Notes: a model not told the origin generated them from the sequence alone. A stretch of DNA of 64,000 nucleotides from Siphonodentalium dalli (GCA_032622095.1 CP136065.1:220204151-220268150), one strand, 5' to 3'; shown: positions 12,311 to 24,218, numbered from the stretch's first letter. Numbers and translations: made by a program.

Positions 12311-12599
12311 AGGAATTAACTCATGCAGTATTCATCTTAGCAGCTAAGTATGTAATGTTGTTTTGATATATATTGGCAAAATTAAAGTATTTATAACAAA
12401 GTGTAACCACACGATTCTGGAGAAAAAACATTTGCCATCTGGTCCAGACATGTTATCTATATTTTCATGGTATATGTTCGGGTCCTCTGACTCTAAAGCT
12501 GGTCTCACGTTTGATTGGTGGCGGAAAAGGATGACACGAAGCGTTGTGGCTACCATAACATTTCTTAGCTTTAACGGCATATATATGGCAATATTGGTG

Positions 12600-13560
12600 T
12601 CAGGGGTGGTTTTAGTGGCCATAACAATGCGGGGGTGTCGTGGAAACCCACCCACGCACGGACGGGGGTTGCGGCCACACAGAAGTGCTGCTATTAATCC
12701 TCAAAATGCCGCCATCGCCGAACATTTTGCCGCGAACGAGCTAACAGCCCGGACCGCCCCTGTGGTGTATATGTGTAATTTTAGTGGCCAGAATCTAACA
12801 GTGCGGGTGTCATAGAAACAAACTCATGCACGGCTCGGACGGGGGTCCGGCCTGCGAGTCTTGTTATTGCGGTGACAATATTGTAATTATGGCTGAGTCT
12901 GGCATGTTATGGATTAATAGCGGCACTTCTGTGTGGCCACGACCACCGTCCGTGTGTGGGTGGCTTTCCGTGACACCCCGCATTGCTACAGCCACTAAAG
13001 TCCCACATATACACCACAGGGCGGTCCTGGCTGCTCCGGTTGGTGTTTAGTCAAAATTGCAATTCTGGAAAGTTAGGGGCTAATGGCGGCACTTACGTGT
13101 ATCCGCGACCACCGTCCGTGCGTATGTGGGTTTCAATGACTCACCCGCACTGTTGTTGTGGCCACTAAAATCACCCCTAGACACACCACAGGAGAGGTCC
13201 GGTTGATCCTTCTTGGCCCGGTGGTGCTTAGTTAATATTGAAATTCTGGCAAATGATGGTTAATGGTGGCACTTCTCTATTGTCGCGACCCCCCCCCGTC
13301 CGTGCGTGGGTGTGTTTCTGTTACACCCTCACACTGTTCTGGCCACTAAAATAACGCCTAGACACCACAGCCATGCACAATTTTTAAGCAGGGCTGTTAG
13401 CTTCATTCGCGGCAAACATATTCGCCGATGGTGATAGCGGCACTTCTGTTTGTGGGTGGGTTTCCATGACACCCCCGCACAGGTATGGTCACTAAAATAA
13501 CTCCTAGACACTACATGGGCGGTCCGGGCTGATCCGGGCGGTGTTTAGTCACACCCTTGA
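12600..13560. repeat. Degenerate GC-richer tandem repeat
   Basis: Four to five diverged units of about 190-250 bp share CCACCGTCCGTGCGTGGGTG, CACTGTTGTGGCCACTAAAA and ACACCACAGG-like blocks. Locally GC-richer than the surroundings. Open frames here are repeat-derived and not supported as genes. Confidence 0.65.
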
Positions 13561-13778
13561 AAAATTGACGTCAGTTTGAACTAATAAGCATAAGTATAGG
13601 CCAACCTCGCAGAAGTAACTGTCAAAAACTGATTGCAAATCGTGGAAACATTTACAGTGTAGAACAGAGATCATCATATTTACTAGCGGATGGTACAGGT
13701 ATTTGATAGCCAGATGTACCCATGCATTCCCAATTTTAATGGAAGCTGCTCATACCGCAATATTCTGGCAGCATGTGT

Positions 13779-15622
13779 GCCCATCCCCACATATCGGAGA
13801 GATAGTGACCCACCCCCTTCCGGTTAAAGTATTATCATTGTAAAATGTTTGACATGATACGCCAGCATGAAGACAACACAATGTCCATCCCCACATATCG
13901 GAGAGATAGTGACCCCCTCCGGTTAAAGTATTATCATTGTAAAATGTTTGACATGATACGCCAGCATGAAGACAACACAATGTCCATCCCCACATATCGG
14001 TGAGATAGTGACCCACCCCCTTCCGGTTAAAGTATTATCATTGTCAAATGTTTGACATGATACGCCAGCATGAAGACAACACAATGTCCATCCCCACATA
14101 TCGGAGAGATAGTGACCCCCTCCGGTTAAAGTATTATCATTGTAAAATGTTTGATATGATACGCCAGCATGAAGACAACACAATGCCCATCCCCACATAT
14201 CGGAGAGATAGTGACCCACCCCCTTCCGGTTAAAGTATTATCATTGTAAAATGTTTGACTTGATACGCCAGCATGAAGACAACACGATGTCCATCCCCAC
14301 ATATCGGAGAGATAGTGACCCCCTCCGGTTAAAGTATTATCATTGTAAAATGTTTGACTTGATACGCCAGCATGAAGACAACACGATGTCCATCCCCACA
14401 TATCGGAGAGATAGTGACCCCCTTCCGGTTAAAGTATTATCATTGTAAAATGTTTGATATGATACGCCAGCATGAAGACAACACAATGTCCATCCCCACA
14501 TATCGGAGAGATAGTGACCCCCTCCGGTTAAAGTATTATCATTGTAAAATGTTTGACTTGATACGCCAGCATGAAGACAACACGATGTCCATCCCCACAT
14601 ATCGGAGAGATAGTGACCCACCCCCTTCCGGTTAAAGTATTATCATTGTAAAATGTTTGACTTGATACGCCAGCATGAAGACAACACGATGTCCATCCCC
14701 ACATATCGGAGAGATAGTGACCCACCCCCTTCCGGTTAAAGTATTATCATTGTAAAATGTTTGATATGATACGCCAGCATGAAGACAACACAATGTCCAT
14801 CCCCACATATCGGAGAGATAGTGACCCACCCCCTTCCGGTTAAAGTATTATCATTGTAAAATGTTTGACTTGATACGCCAGCATGAAGACAACACGATGT
14901 CCATCCCCACATATCGGAGAGATAGTGACCCACCCCCTTCCGGTTAAAGTATTATCATTGTAAAATGTTTGACTTGATACGCCAGCATGAAGACACCACA
15001 ATGTCCATCCCCACATATCGGAGAGATAGTGACCCACCCCCTTCCGGTTAAAGTATTATCATTGTAAAATGTTTGACTTGATACGCCAGCATGAAGACAA
15101 CACAATGTCCATCCCCACATATCGGAGAGATGGTGACCCACCCCCTTCCGGTTAAAGTATTATCATTGTAAAATGTTTGACTTGATACGCCAGCATGAAG
15201 ACAACACAATGTCCATCCCCACATATCGGGGAGATAGTGACCCACCCCCTTCCGGTTAAAGTATTATCATTGTAAAATGTTTGACATGATACGCCAGCAT
15301 GAAGACAACACAATGTCCATCCCCACATATCGGGGAGATAGTGACCCACCCCCTTCCGGTTAAAGTATTATCATTGTAAAATGTTTGACATGATACGCCA
15401 GCATGAAGAAAACACAATGTCCATCCCCACATATCGGGGAGATAGTGACCCACCCCCTTCCGGTTAAAGTATTATCATTGTAAAATGTTTGATATGATAC
15501 GCCAGCATGAAGACAACACAATGTCCATCCCCACATATCGAAGAGATAGTGACCCCCTCCGGTTAATGTATTATCATTGTAAAATGTTTGACATGATACG
15601 CCAGCATGAAAACAACACAATC
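13779..15622. repeat. 104-bp minisatellite, 18 copies
   Basis: Eighteen occurrences of CATCCCCACATATCGG spaced 99 to 105 bp. Units are nearly identical and come in two lengths, with CACCCCCTTCCGG (104 bp) or CCCCTCCGG (about 99 bp) at the same point. Single-base variants (CATGAT, TTGAT or TATGAT after GTTTGA) are shared by neighbouring units, suggesting higher-order duplication. It sits inside intron 4 of the secreted-protein gene. The many frames open across it come from the repeat and are not genes. Confidence 0.95.
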
Positions 15623-15746
15623 ATCTATCACACCAATACGTCTATACCCTATCGCTATTGTTGATATCACTATGATATCATGTCCATCCGTGAACCCGCC
15701 CTCTCGACCTGCACCTGTTTCGCTGATCTTAGGTTTGATGGTTTAA

Positions 15747-16140
15747 CCCTTTACCCAACAGAAGGGCCCTGTGCCAATGCATTCTCTTATATATGCGAGT
15801 CGACCATTGGTCGCCTCGCATATATAAGAGAATGCATTGGATTAACACATTAAAAATTATAAAATTGTTAAAGATTGTAAGAAAAAATGGTAAAAAGTTT
15901 TTAAAAAAGATTTTTTTTTTAGGCCAATGCATTCTCTTATATATGCTAGGCGACCTATGGTCGACTCGCATATATAAGAGAATGCATTGGCACAGGGCAT
16001 AACTGTAACTATCACAATTTGGTCAAGGAGCCGATTCCAATGATATCCATATTTGTATGGTTCTATTGAGACAGACCGGAGATATTTTAGGCTGTTGAAG
16101 CTTTATTTGGCCGGTTTTGGCCGGTTTGTTGGGTAAAGGG
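15747..16140. mobile_element. piggyBac-type MITE, copy 3 (394 bp)
   Basis: TTAA on both sides (15743-15746 and 16141-16144), CCCTTTACCCAACA ends, two 67-nt hairpins and the same layout as copy 1. It interrupts the third copy of the segment repeat: the block ending in TTTCGCTGATCTTAGG continues after the element as GGAAATGTATATCAAGAGG. Confidence 0.87.
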
Positions 16141-16959
16141 TTAATGGGCGGCGGAAATGTATATCAAGAGGTGCGCCGGCTATCAAAGAATGTCTTAGCT
16201 TTAATATCATAGGGCAATATTCCTTCAATTGAATATATTACTGTGTTGTTTTAATATGCCATAGCCCACGAGTTCAAGTAGCTCCGCCGGCTTCTGTAGG
16301 GGTCAGACTACATCACAATCATGCCATAGGTACAAACTCACCTTTCTATTCCATTATTAGCACGGCACTATAACCTATGTCCGCCGGCTAGCTGATGAAT
16401 GACATTGAGAGATTACTTCCTCCCGTTATTACTGTTTTTATTTTCTTCAGGTCAATTTATAGAATTATATTATCTTTCACTCACTGTATCATCTAAAACC
16501 CATCGGAAGAATATACCGTTGGCTTTTTTTGGCAATCAGATAAGAATACGAAACAAATTACGGATAAGACCGGAGTGGCCAACTAGAAGATTGATAAAGA
16601 TGTTTCACTGGCACACGGTTACAGACAAAAAAGGCATAACAGGTGTATGGAAAACTCGCGATTACTGTCAGAAATTATATGTTAGGTATTCTCTGTCGGG
16701 ACTTGTACTGTGTACCGAAAAGAAAAACGAGGGTCACACACGACCATGAAGGCCTATCACGGCTTCTATTAATTTTTAAATCCACGCACTTTGTCTATCG
16801 CCTGTTCACTTGTATCCGGTTTCCCTATAGTCATGAATTTGGTTTTATCTGGGTGGGTTGGTGTGGAATATTAGACAGTATCGGTCACATGTGATTCATC
16901 TCTTTGAAAAGGTTAAAGTAATAGAAACAATTATCACGTGTTCAAACTAGTAAAGGCCC

Positions 16960-17190
16960 ACTTAATGTTCGAATCCGTAGATCACATTATACACAATACA
17001 TTCTGTTTTATATACCATTTTAAAGAGGAAGCTCCAAAACATGGTACTATCAACTGTTGTCGAATAAACTGTGAACACGTTGTATTTGTCAAGGTACCGA
17101 CGTGTGTTCTCAGTGGTTCTGCGCCTAATTTTGATCTGGACTATACTGCAAGTCTATTATTCTTGATGGAAGGGGTAATAACTCTATCTC
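16960..17190 (+). repeat. Diverged dispersed repeat, copy 2
   Basis: Matches 1060-1290 (see that entry). Lies within intron 4 of the secreted-protein gene, about 260 bp below exon 4. Confidence 0.6.
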
Positions 17191-17452
17191 CTTTAGTTTT
17201 GAATTTTGTGTGCATTCTGGGTAAGTAAAGGGGGGATCTCGAGTATAATCTGAGAATCCCTATCACTTGGTGGACACTCCTATGCCACAGCTGTGCTGTA
17301 TCATGGTGAAATATAATATATATTTTTGGTTTTATTTCATGCCAACAATAGTCAATATCATTCACTGACTCTGTGTAGAAATAATCGGGGACTCAAACAG
17401 TAAGTGGGCCTTTAACTGTGAGTTCGCCAAATCCCTCTAATAAATAACTTAC

Positions 17453-17688
17453 TTGTACTCGACAATTCCCGTGCCTCCGAAAATATGAAACAGACCGACG
17501 GCATGCTGGGGATCTCTGGCGATATCACAGAACTGAGTGTCGACTGAGAAGCAGTCTGTGGATGTTTCCGGCGCAAGGGAAGCCAATCCGATTGTGTTAA
17601 TGTGATCACATGGTACGTTCTGCTGGTTGTAGAGGTACATCATCTGCTTCATCTGACAGTGACGAACCTTCTGCAAATACTGCTGCCC
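17453..17688 (-). CDS. Secreted protein gene, exon 4 (cysteine-rich part 2)
   Basis: Acceptor TTATTGCAG, donor AA|GTAAGT. It encodes GQQYLQKVRHCQMKQMMYLY through IFGGTGIVEY plus two bases of the next codon. Four cysteines lie in KVRHC, NVPCDH, STDCFS and TQFCDIA. A frame-preserving TAA directly overlaps the donor (AAG TAA), so an unspliced transcript would end here; the strong donor consensus and the phase match to exon 5 favour splicing. Confidence 0.75.
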
Positions 17689-18210
17689 CTGCAATAATAA
17701 ACACAATCTTCTTCATTGTGTATGCACATGGACGTTTTTGTAACCTTAGGGGACTGCATGATTGAAAATTTCCAACAGTTGGAAAGTTTGAGGTATTAGT
17801 TTAGTTGAAAGGTTGCAACACAATAAGGGGGGTCAAATGGTGTTCTGGGGGGGCGCAGAAATTTCAAGGTGAACACCTCTCCTCCAAACTGAGACACTCT
17901 AGCCACGTCCCTGTATATGCAAGTATGAAGTTGCGATTTTAGGCTTTCATCACATCAGTGTGGACTAAAAACAAGTGTGGAAGTACACATTCGTGTATGT
18001 AAAGCTTCATTTTTTTTTCCAAATGGTGGATAACACATTTTTCTTCGACATTTTATTTAATTTCATATATTTCCGTCTAAATTTAGGGACCCTGTAGAAA
18101 AACTACATGTACCACATTGTCTAAACTTTCTAGACTATATCAAAGCATCGGTTATGTGTAGAGTATATATTGTTCCTCCCATGAAATGTTGTCTATATAC
18201 ATGGACTCAC

Positions 18211-18401
18211 GTCGCTGTTGAATTCACGGACTCTTCTGTCTGCGGTCTCGCATAGTCGCAGGCCGACATTGATCATGAAGTTGTTCTCAATGGGACATGG
18301 ATGTCTCTGCTCAAAACAACGAAAGAAATGACAGCTTCCTTTCTCGGCGTAATTGGAACATTGGTCCGTATTTTCCTGCCTATCTGTCGCTGACTGTTGA
18401 T
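18211..18401 (-). CDS. Secreted protein gene, exon 3 (cysteine-rich part 1)
   Basis: Acceptor TTTTATAG, donor GAC|GTGAGT. It completes the tyrosine codon begun in exon 2, then encodes QQSATDRQENTDQCSNYAEK and the five-cysteine run CHFFRCFEQRHPC to GLRLCETADRRVREFNSD. Phase 0 at its end joins GQQYLQ of exon 4. Confidence 0.75.
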
Positions 18402-19093
18402 CTATAAAACATAATCTTAAAATTTAAAGATGCGCTCACGATCACAAAAACAATAACTAACCCAATTTACTTACAATTTGCGCGAAGAGTCTAGACACCT
18501 ATGATCTTCCTTTGAGGCAAATAATCTTGCTCAAGATAATAATGTTCATCCTATATCGCACCGCTGTTGCTGTGTGTATATTGTTTATAGAGCATAGTGT
18601 TGGCGAAATCGTTTTCGGATATGCTGCACTAGTCAAGTTTATTATTTTACATTACGACTACAGTATATGTTAAATGCGAATAACTTGTCGTTGAACCACT
18701 GGTATGGATGAAATTATATTGAAAACCAGTCGAAAAGAGAGAGACTATATAGTTATGTCTGTTTCTGCGGGTTTTGATAATGAATTCCAATAACTGTCCT
18801 ACTATACTTATATCATTTATTAAGCCTGTTATATTGTGTGCATTCTTGTTTCTTTCATCAAAACAATCTTCCAATTTTAAGTTCAAAGTTACTCGTCAAT
18901 AATTTGTTTCTCAGTTAAGTAACATCTGAAGTATTAAAATATAGTATGATGGCGGCTTTGGTCCAAGCTCGGTCACATGACCACGTTGTGTTAGTAGTAC
19001 TAGTGTCGACCAATTGCCCCACCTTCCCCGCAATACTTATGAAGTGCAATCCGCTCACGACACCGATATTTTTATAGCGTTCTATATACTCAC

Positions 19094-20295
19094 AAGTATT
19101 TCGGATTGCTTGATCACTCTCAACGTTGCTAGGCAGCCGACGACCTCCGAATCCAGTTCTCTTCTGATTCGAGTCTACCGATATCTGAGAATCAATCCTT
19201 TGTCTTTCTATAGCACCCTGGCCCATGTATACGGGGTTGTTCAAGAAAGGGTTTCGTCTGTTCGAAGTGAGAGTGGATCTGCCTCTGATTGGCTGCAAGA
19301 AAGTGGATCTGCCTCTGATTGGCTGCGTGAGAGTGGATCTGCCTTTAATTGGCTGTGTAGGTGGTCGCCAATCAATGATTTGTTGATTAGTTACAACCGT
19401 CAAATCCTGTCGCGTATTTCTGGAAGGTTGTCTATATCTCATAACTCGGTCGTCCTTGACCTTTTTTACTGGAAGCGTTCTGGGCCTCACTTCACTTCTA
19501 GAGAAATACCTAGCTTTAGAAGATTCCAATGTATGTCTGTTATTTCCATGAGTGTTTCGTAAAGTAGGTTGTGTGTTCCGCCGAATTGGATTAATTTCTC
19601 TTGATTGCCAACTCTGGCCTCTGCGGAGTGGTTGATGACGTTGGTACTGCGGTGGTCGAACTCGACCAATCGTTTGTCTGGACTGAGTTTTAACTTGCGT
19701 CCTGGGCGACAATACTACTCTTCTCTGTTGTGGCTGTCGTGTCTTTGTAATTCTGGGACGGAATTGAGGTGACCTCTGACCTTGGAAGTTAGGTCCCGTT
19801 GATTGACCCCTATTAGATCTACCCCGCTGAGTTCCACTCCTAAGTTGCGTTTGATCACGAACTTTCTTTGGAACTAAATACTGGTTCCCCTGCGGCAGAT
19901 TCGTCTTCATCTGATATCGTGATCTCGAGCTGGTTGGCCTTTGTACTGAGGTCTGCTGCCTGTACCGTGGATCGCGATTGGACGAGCTGCCAATGCCACT
20001 TTGTATGCCTCCGTATCGCGGATTGCGATTGGACGAGCTGCCAATGCCACTTTGTATGCCTCCGTATCGCGGATTGCGATTGGACGAGCTGCCAATGCCA
20101 CTTTGTATGCCTCCGATATTGCTATCTATTTTCTTGAGATAAGGGTTCTGCTGCCAGGGATAATTTTTTGTTGGCACCCACCGTTCCGGGACACTTTGCT
20201 GCCGATTTAGTGGTAACTTGTTTGAAGTACGATATGTGCCCTTATCAAGCTTTGTTTGTCTGGGTTGGTTGTTGCTAGGCATCTTACTCGTCTGT
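19094..20295 (-). CDS. Secreted protein gene, exon 2 (basic repeat-rich region)
   Basis: Acceptor CTATTTCAG, donor CTT|GTGAGTATA. It encodes 400 full codons, very rich in Arg, Gln, Ser and Thr with almost no acidic residues. Three consecutive copies of the 17-residue unit GGIQSGIGSSSNRNPRY (51-bp DNA repeat, about 19,971-20,123) lie near its start. Three copies of QPI(K/R)GRSTL (about 19,265-19,350) lie near its end. The open frame continues past the donor to a stop at 18915, so a read-through form ending YFNTSDVT is possible. Confidence 0.78.
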
Positions 20296-20689
20296 CTGAA
20301 ATAGAAAATTAGAGACTGTAAAATATACATTAATACATCGTGTCCTTCCTATATATGCATTGACAAACGCGGTGAACTATATATATGGTGATCATCTTGA
20401 AATATGGCGATTTATTTTATAAAATGATTCACGCAGGGACTTGACATTTAAACAAATAACGCAACAAATGACGATAACTTGTATGGGGCATATCGTCATA
20501 ATGTATTGGCAAGCGAAATAAACATTGCCATATATACTGGGCGAATTCGTTCCAGATCGATTGGAAATCTCGATGTCTGTTTAATTTAATGAAGTGTTCC
20601 ATAATTCTGATTCCAGACAATTGCGAATGTTTATTTAGATTGAAAACTATATAACTTGGTCGGTCAAGCATCTACACCGACTGTAGCAC

Positions 20690-21600
20690 TGTGATGGGAA
20701 ATAGTCATAGCTAGCTGAAACAGACTCCCGAGGGAGCCTTTATTCAGCTTCGGAGAGGCCCGTGGCCCCTTTACTTTGTGTGTTATGGGCTTGCGGTCCC
20801 TGTGTGCGCGAAGAGCGCACATGACAGACATATTCTACTGTTTTATATATAGATATGCTACTTCAATATATTCTCGTGAAAATATATTAACATTGGACCT
20901 TAATATTGACATTGGTTCAAATTGGACTTATTTGATTCTGGAATAAGCACAAGGGGGACATATACCCGTTATTGGTTATTCCGTTAGATGGCGCGGGCCA
21001 CAGTGAAAACACATGCGATCGTACATCTGGTGCTGCAGCATATCCTTGTGCAAATAGGTTCATATTGGACCTACATATTCACATATGTTCATATTGCACT
21101 TGCTTGATTCTTAAATAAGCCCATAGTGAGCGTATATATATTTGTTTTTATTTTGTAAAGCTAACGCTGTTATAACCTCCGCCAGGGTACCCCGATACAC
21201 TACATCAACTTTGGTTGAAATCGGTCTGGGAGAAAAATCTGAACAGACATACAGACAGACAGACAGACATACAGACAGATCATACTCTTTTATATATTTA
21301 CAAGCTGAAACAGGCTCGATTGGGGGGGGGGGGCTTTATTCAGCGTCGGACGGGCCTGTGGCCCCTGCATGTGCGCTTCGCGAACATTTGGACCTAGGTA
21401 TTCACATATGTTCATATTCGACTTATTTGATTCTGAAATAAGACTATAGTGAGCTTATTTTAATTTGTGTATATATGTTTTTCTTTTATTTATTTAACTA
21501 AATTTGTTTAAATCAAAAATTTGAAAAACTAACGCCGTTATCACCTCCGCGAGTACCCCGAGTCACCGCACCAAATTTGGTTGAAATCGGTCCAGGGGTC
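20690..21600. repeat. Diverged tandem repeat block in intron 1
   Basis: Two copies of a block with GCTGAAACAG, CTTTATTCAGC and CGTGGCCCCT (about 20,716 and 21,304), and three copies of a block with TTGGACCT, TTCACATATGTTCATATT and GATTCT(G/T)(A/G)AATAAG. Includes a CAGA microsatellite at 21,245-21,280 and a ten-base poly-G. It sits in intron 1 of the secreted-protein gene. Confidence 0.6.
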
Positions 21601-21886
21601 TGGGAGATTTTTCTCGTCGTCGGACGCTGAATTCGGTTTGGTGCATGTATGGCGATTATAGGACAACATTAGCTGTCCAAGGATGCCGAAGCTTGTTCGA
21701 AATTCAAATCCAAATAAGTGCGGATTAGTGACCCAAGTAGAGGGCAGGTAATCTGATTCGTGTATTTGGGCAAGTTTGTCAGTTGCTTTCATGGGTATAT
21801 GTATATAGTTTCTAAGTGTAGTGGGGTCTTTACTCCACTCATTAAACTGACGACATTAAACTAGACGGTGGGATTATATGTTTTAA

Positions 21887-22140
21887 CCCTTCCATGGCTG
21901 GAGCTTCCTGAAAATTTGCGAAAACCCTGCGCCAGTGCATTCTCTTATATATGCGAGTCTGCCATATGGAGCCTCGCATGTAAGAGAATACATTGGCCTA
22001 AAAATATTTACATTGACCTAGTAAACCAGTCCATTTCTTTGTATATGCGAGGCTCCATATGGGAGACTAGCATACATGATAAAATGCACTGACACATGAT
22101 AGTTAATGTTGCACCAACGCAGCTCCCGTAATGAAACGGT
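21887..22140. mobile_element. Diverged piggyBac-type MITE (254 bp)
   Basis: TTAA on both sides (21883-21886 and 22141-22144). The left end is CCCTTCCATGGCTGGAGCTT and the right end is a diverged complement. It contains two degenerate versions of the 67-nt hairpin module. An older relative of the elements at 6.2, 10.0 and 15.7 kb. Confidence 0.75.
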
Positions 22141-22463
22141 TAATTTTAATCTCCATTAACGGGTCATAGTCTCCATGTTAATTAACATTGAGCCTAGCAT
22201 GCTTCCCTTTTGTCGAGTTATCAGAAATAAAAAAAAAAGCTTAAAACCTCTATATTAATGATAACGACTCCACGTAAAGGCCTATTGGAGCCGATCTCAG
22301 AATTTACGTTGGTGTAAACAATATTTAATCCATAACAAAATATTACAGTATAATAAACATAATAAATCGTTTATTTTATAGGGCGGCACCTCAAGTTTGG
22401 TGCCAACTCATTTGGCCACTACTCTCTATTTATTTTATATTGAGAGTTACGGAAGCATAATAA

Positions 22464-22820
22464 TCAGGACGTATGGCTCGATGGATGTTGATAAATCAAT
22501 GATAATTTCCCATTAATTTCCATAAACCCAATACAACAAAGCTGATATCCGAATACATATTGGCAGCCAGATATAGTGTTCTTCGAGACCGCCAGCCGAC
22601 TATTAGATAGTGCTGCTAACTTCGAGACCGCCAGCCGACTATTAGATAGTGCTGCTAACTTGTGAGCGTTTGGTCTCCGGTAATGGTATGGTCTCAGATA
22701 GTGTACGCGTATGTCTCGGAGTTCAATATATTTAAAGACACGGGCGGCGTTCGTTGCAGAAATATTCATATTTGTCCAAATCGCCATCAACGGAAGGAAT
22801 ATTATAATAGTTTTGTTCAT
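22464..22820 (-). CDS. Hypothetical small secreted protein
   Basis: A 118-residue frame with a signal-peptide-like start (MNKTIIIFLPLMAIWTNMNI). It continues with ARVFKYIELRDI, a basic tyrosine-rich stretch and two exact copies of the 13-residue unit KLAALSNSRLAVS (a 39-bp DNA repeat). It lies on the same strand inside intron 1 of the secreted-protein gene, so it may be a nested gene, an alternative exon or chance. The FKYIEL motif recurs in an unsupported frame at 11,290-11,340. Low confidence. Confidence 0.3.
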   Translation of the reverse strand: MNKTIIIFLPLMAIWTNMNISATNAARVFKYIELRDIRVHYLRPYHYRRPNAHKLAALSNSRLAVSKLAALSNSRLAVSKNTISGCQYVFGYQLCCIGFMEINGKLSLIYQHPSSHTS

Positions 22821-23253
22821 CAGCGCGTAAATAGTATATTTTCGTCAAGACGTACGATGGTGTACCTAAAAAAGAACCTGCCCGTGTTACAGAAGTTTTG
22901 CTTCTGTTTACATAACACAGCTCAATTCTATTGGTTAATCACACACCAATGATATAAACGCTCTTTATTATTTCCATATCAAGAAAACAGTAACAAGTAA
23001 CGCTCGTTATGTTTACCATATCCGGATCTAAACAAAAGCCAGGTTCTGTAACGTTTTTTGCTTTTGTTTACATAACAAAGGAAAAACATCTGTCAATAAC
23101 ATACTGTTTATGCCATATTTCTGATTGGTATAAGAACAAGGTCTGTCTATATTTTACTATTCTTTCTGTTTATGGCGGTTTTTGGCGGAGGTGAAAAGTT
23201 TAACAGCACACCCACCGCCAACGCCGCCAGTATCTTTAAGTTGACATACTCAC

Positions 23254-23501
23254 CGTCGATTCGGTTGATACCGGTTGTTGGGATAACCTTGCTGAATTGT
23301 CGCTTTGGTGTTCCTGTTAGTGTTTCTATTATGAGTAACGATCTGGTCATCAAACTGTTTACTGCGTGGTGCATCATCGAACAACCATCTCACACCACGT
23401 CTTGATGGGGCAGCAACGGAATCCGAATGCGTCTCTGGCTTAATGGATTCAGTGCAACAAATAATTGCAATAAATACAAATGTTATCACAGTAATCCACA
23501 T
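23254..23501 (-). CDS. Secreted protein gene, exon 1 (signal peptide)
   Basis: The ATG at 23,499-23,501 opens MWITVITFVFIAIICCTES, a good signal peptide. A mature segment follows with RRGVRW, DDAPRSKQFDDQ and RNTNRNTKATIQQG, and ends in phase 2 at a strong donor (CG|GTGAGT). The leftover CG joins A of exon 2 to make arginine. RR could be a processing site. Upstream in-frame codons exist but no earlier ATG was seen. Confidence 0.72.
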
Positions 23502-23522
23502 TATTTCAAACAATAGCACCAA

Positions 23523-24200
23523 TAGGGAATTAAAACAACTATATCATGATACGTTGTAGCACGGAAGCTCGCAAATTTTATAACCGCTGTCGTGAAGTCG
23601 TTCCAGGGCCATTAGCGGAATATGGATAACAGATGAACGTTCGGGACCATGTTTTCCCACGATAAACTAAAGACCTTCCACAACCAAATGCCCAAATTGC
23701 TTGTGTCCTGAAAGTCAAAGTTAGCCCAGAACGAAGTATATGCCAATAAAGCAACTGCATATGAGGCGACAATGTGGAACTAGAATCACTGCATGCCAAG
23801 AACACAGAAGAGGGTGTCTGTCTTTTTTTTTAAATTGACTTGTCAACCTCTAAATATTTGGTAAACAAGTTGTCCCCATCACACACAGGTCCCTTTGAAA
23901 TGACCACCGGAGAACAAACATACCTAATAATCGGGGAATTACTCGAGTCATTTGATGGATCAACAGTTATGTCAAAAACACCTGTAGGTATTCTGTGTAA
24001 ATTTGTAGGGATCGGGGGACGAGGACCAATTAGACGGATCCGGAACACAGGATAAGCTCGTGTTTACACCAGATTCTCAATTTGTCCACAAAACGTGAGG
24101 AATCTTTATCCTTGTGCGCGAATTAGGACGACGTTGATCTCCCGAAAATCAGAGAAAAGAAAACAAGAATCGCATAAAAGATGTGCATGAGGTCGACAGG
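23523..24200. other. No gene seen; likely 5' flank of the secreted-protein gene
   Basis: No exon with recognisable content. The promoter of the minus-strand gene would be expected here, but no element could be assigned with confidence. Confidence 0.4.
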
Positions 24201-24218
24201 CCTGATAATAAAATGCTT

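Larger units (their letters stand above)
7861..23501 (-). other. Gene span: novel ~1001-residue secreted protein, five exons
   Basis: Five minus-strand exons (23254-23501, 19094-20295, 18211-18401, 17453-17688, 7861-8989) join at GT-AG borders with matching phases (2, 1, 0, 2) into one frame of 1001 residues. Residues 1 to about 19 are a signal peptide (MWITVITFVFIAIICC). Residues 83-484 are a strongly basic R/Q/N/S-rich region with internal repeats. Residues ~498-638 hold all ten cysteines seen after the signal peptide. Residues ~640-1001 are rich in P, Q, N and L. The cysteine spacing and motifs such as CHFFRCFEQRHPC and GQQYLQKVRHC loosely recall invertebrate stanniocalcin-like domains, but that is only an impression. 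The whole suggests an extracellular structural or matrix protein or a hormone-like precursor; function is not known. Introns 1 and 4 are large and full of repeats. Confidence 0.75.

Noticed and set aside
12363-12815. 150-codon plus-strand frame with a hydrophobic segment
   Set aside because: Runs into the degenerate GC-richer repeat; no family resemblance and no splice or start support.
13750-15620. Many overlapping ~65-codon frames on both strands (CCLHAGVSSQTFYND and similar)
   Set aside because: Direct product of the 104-bp minisatellite; no start, splice or domain support.
13779-15622. Possible CRISPR array (regular repeats)
   Set aside because: Units are adjacent without unique spacers, in a spliced eukaryotic gene context, with no cas genes. 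The same holds for the 65-bp and 60-bp arrays.
23502-23522. Longer start (MVLLFEI) for the secreted-protein gene
   Set aside because: The codon at 23,520-23,522 is TTG; the first ATG in frame is at 23,499-23,501 and gives a better signal peptide.
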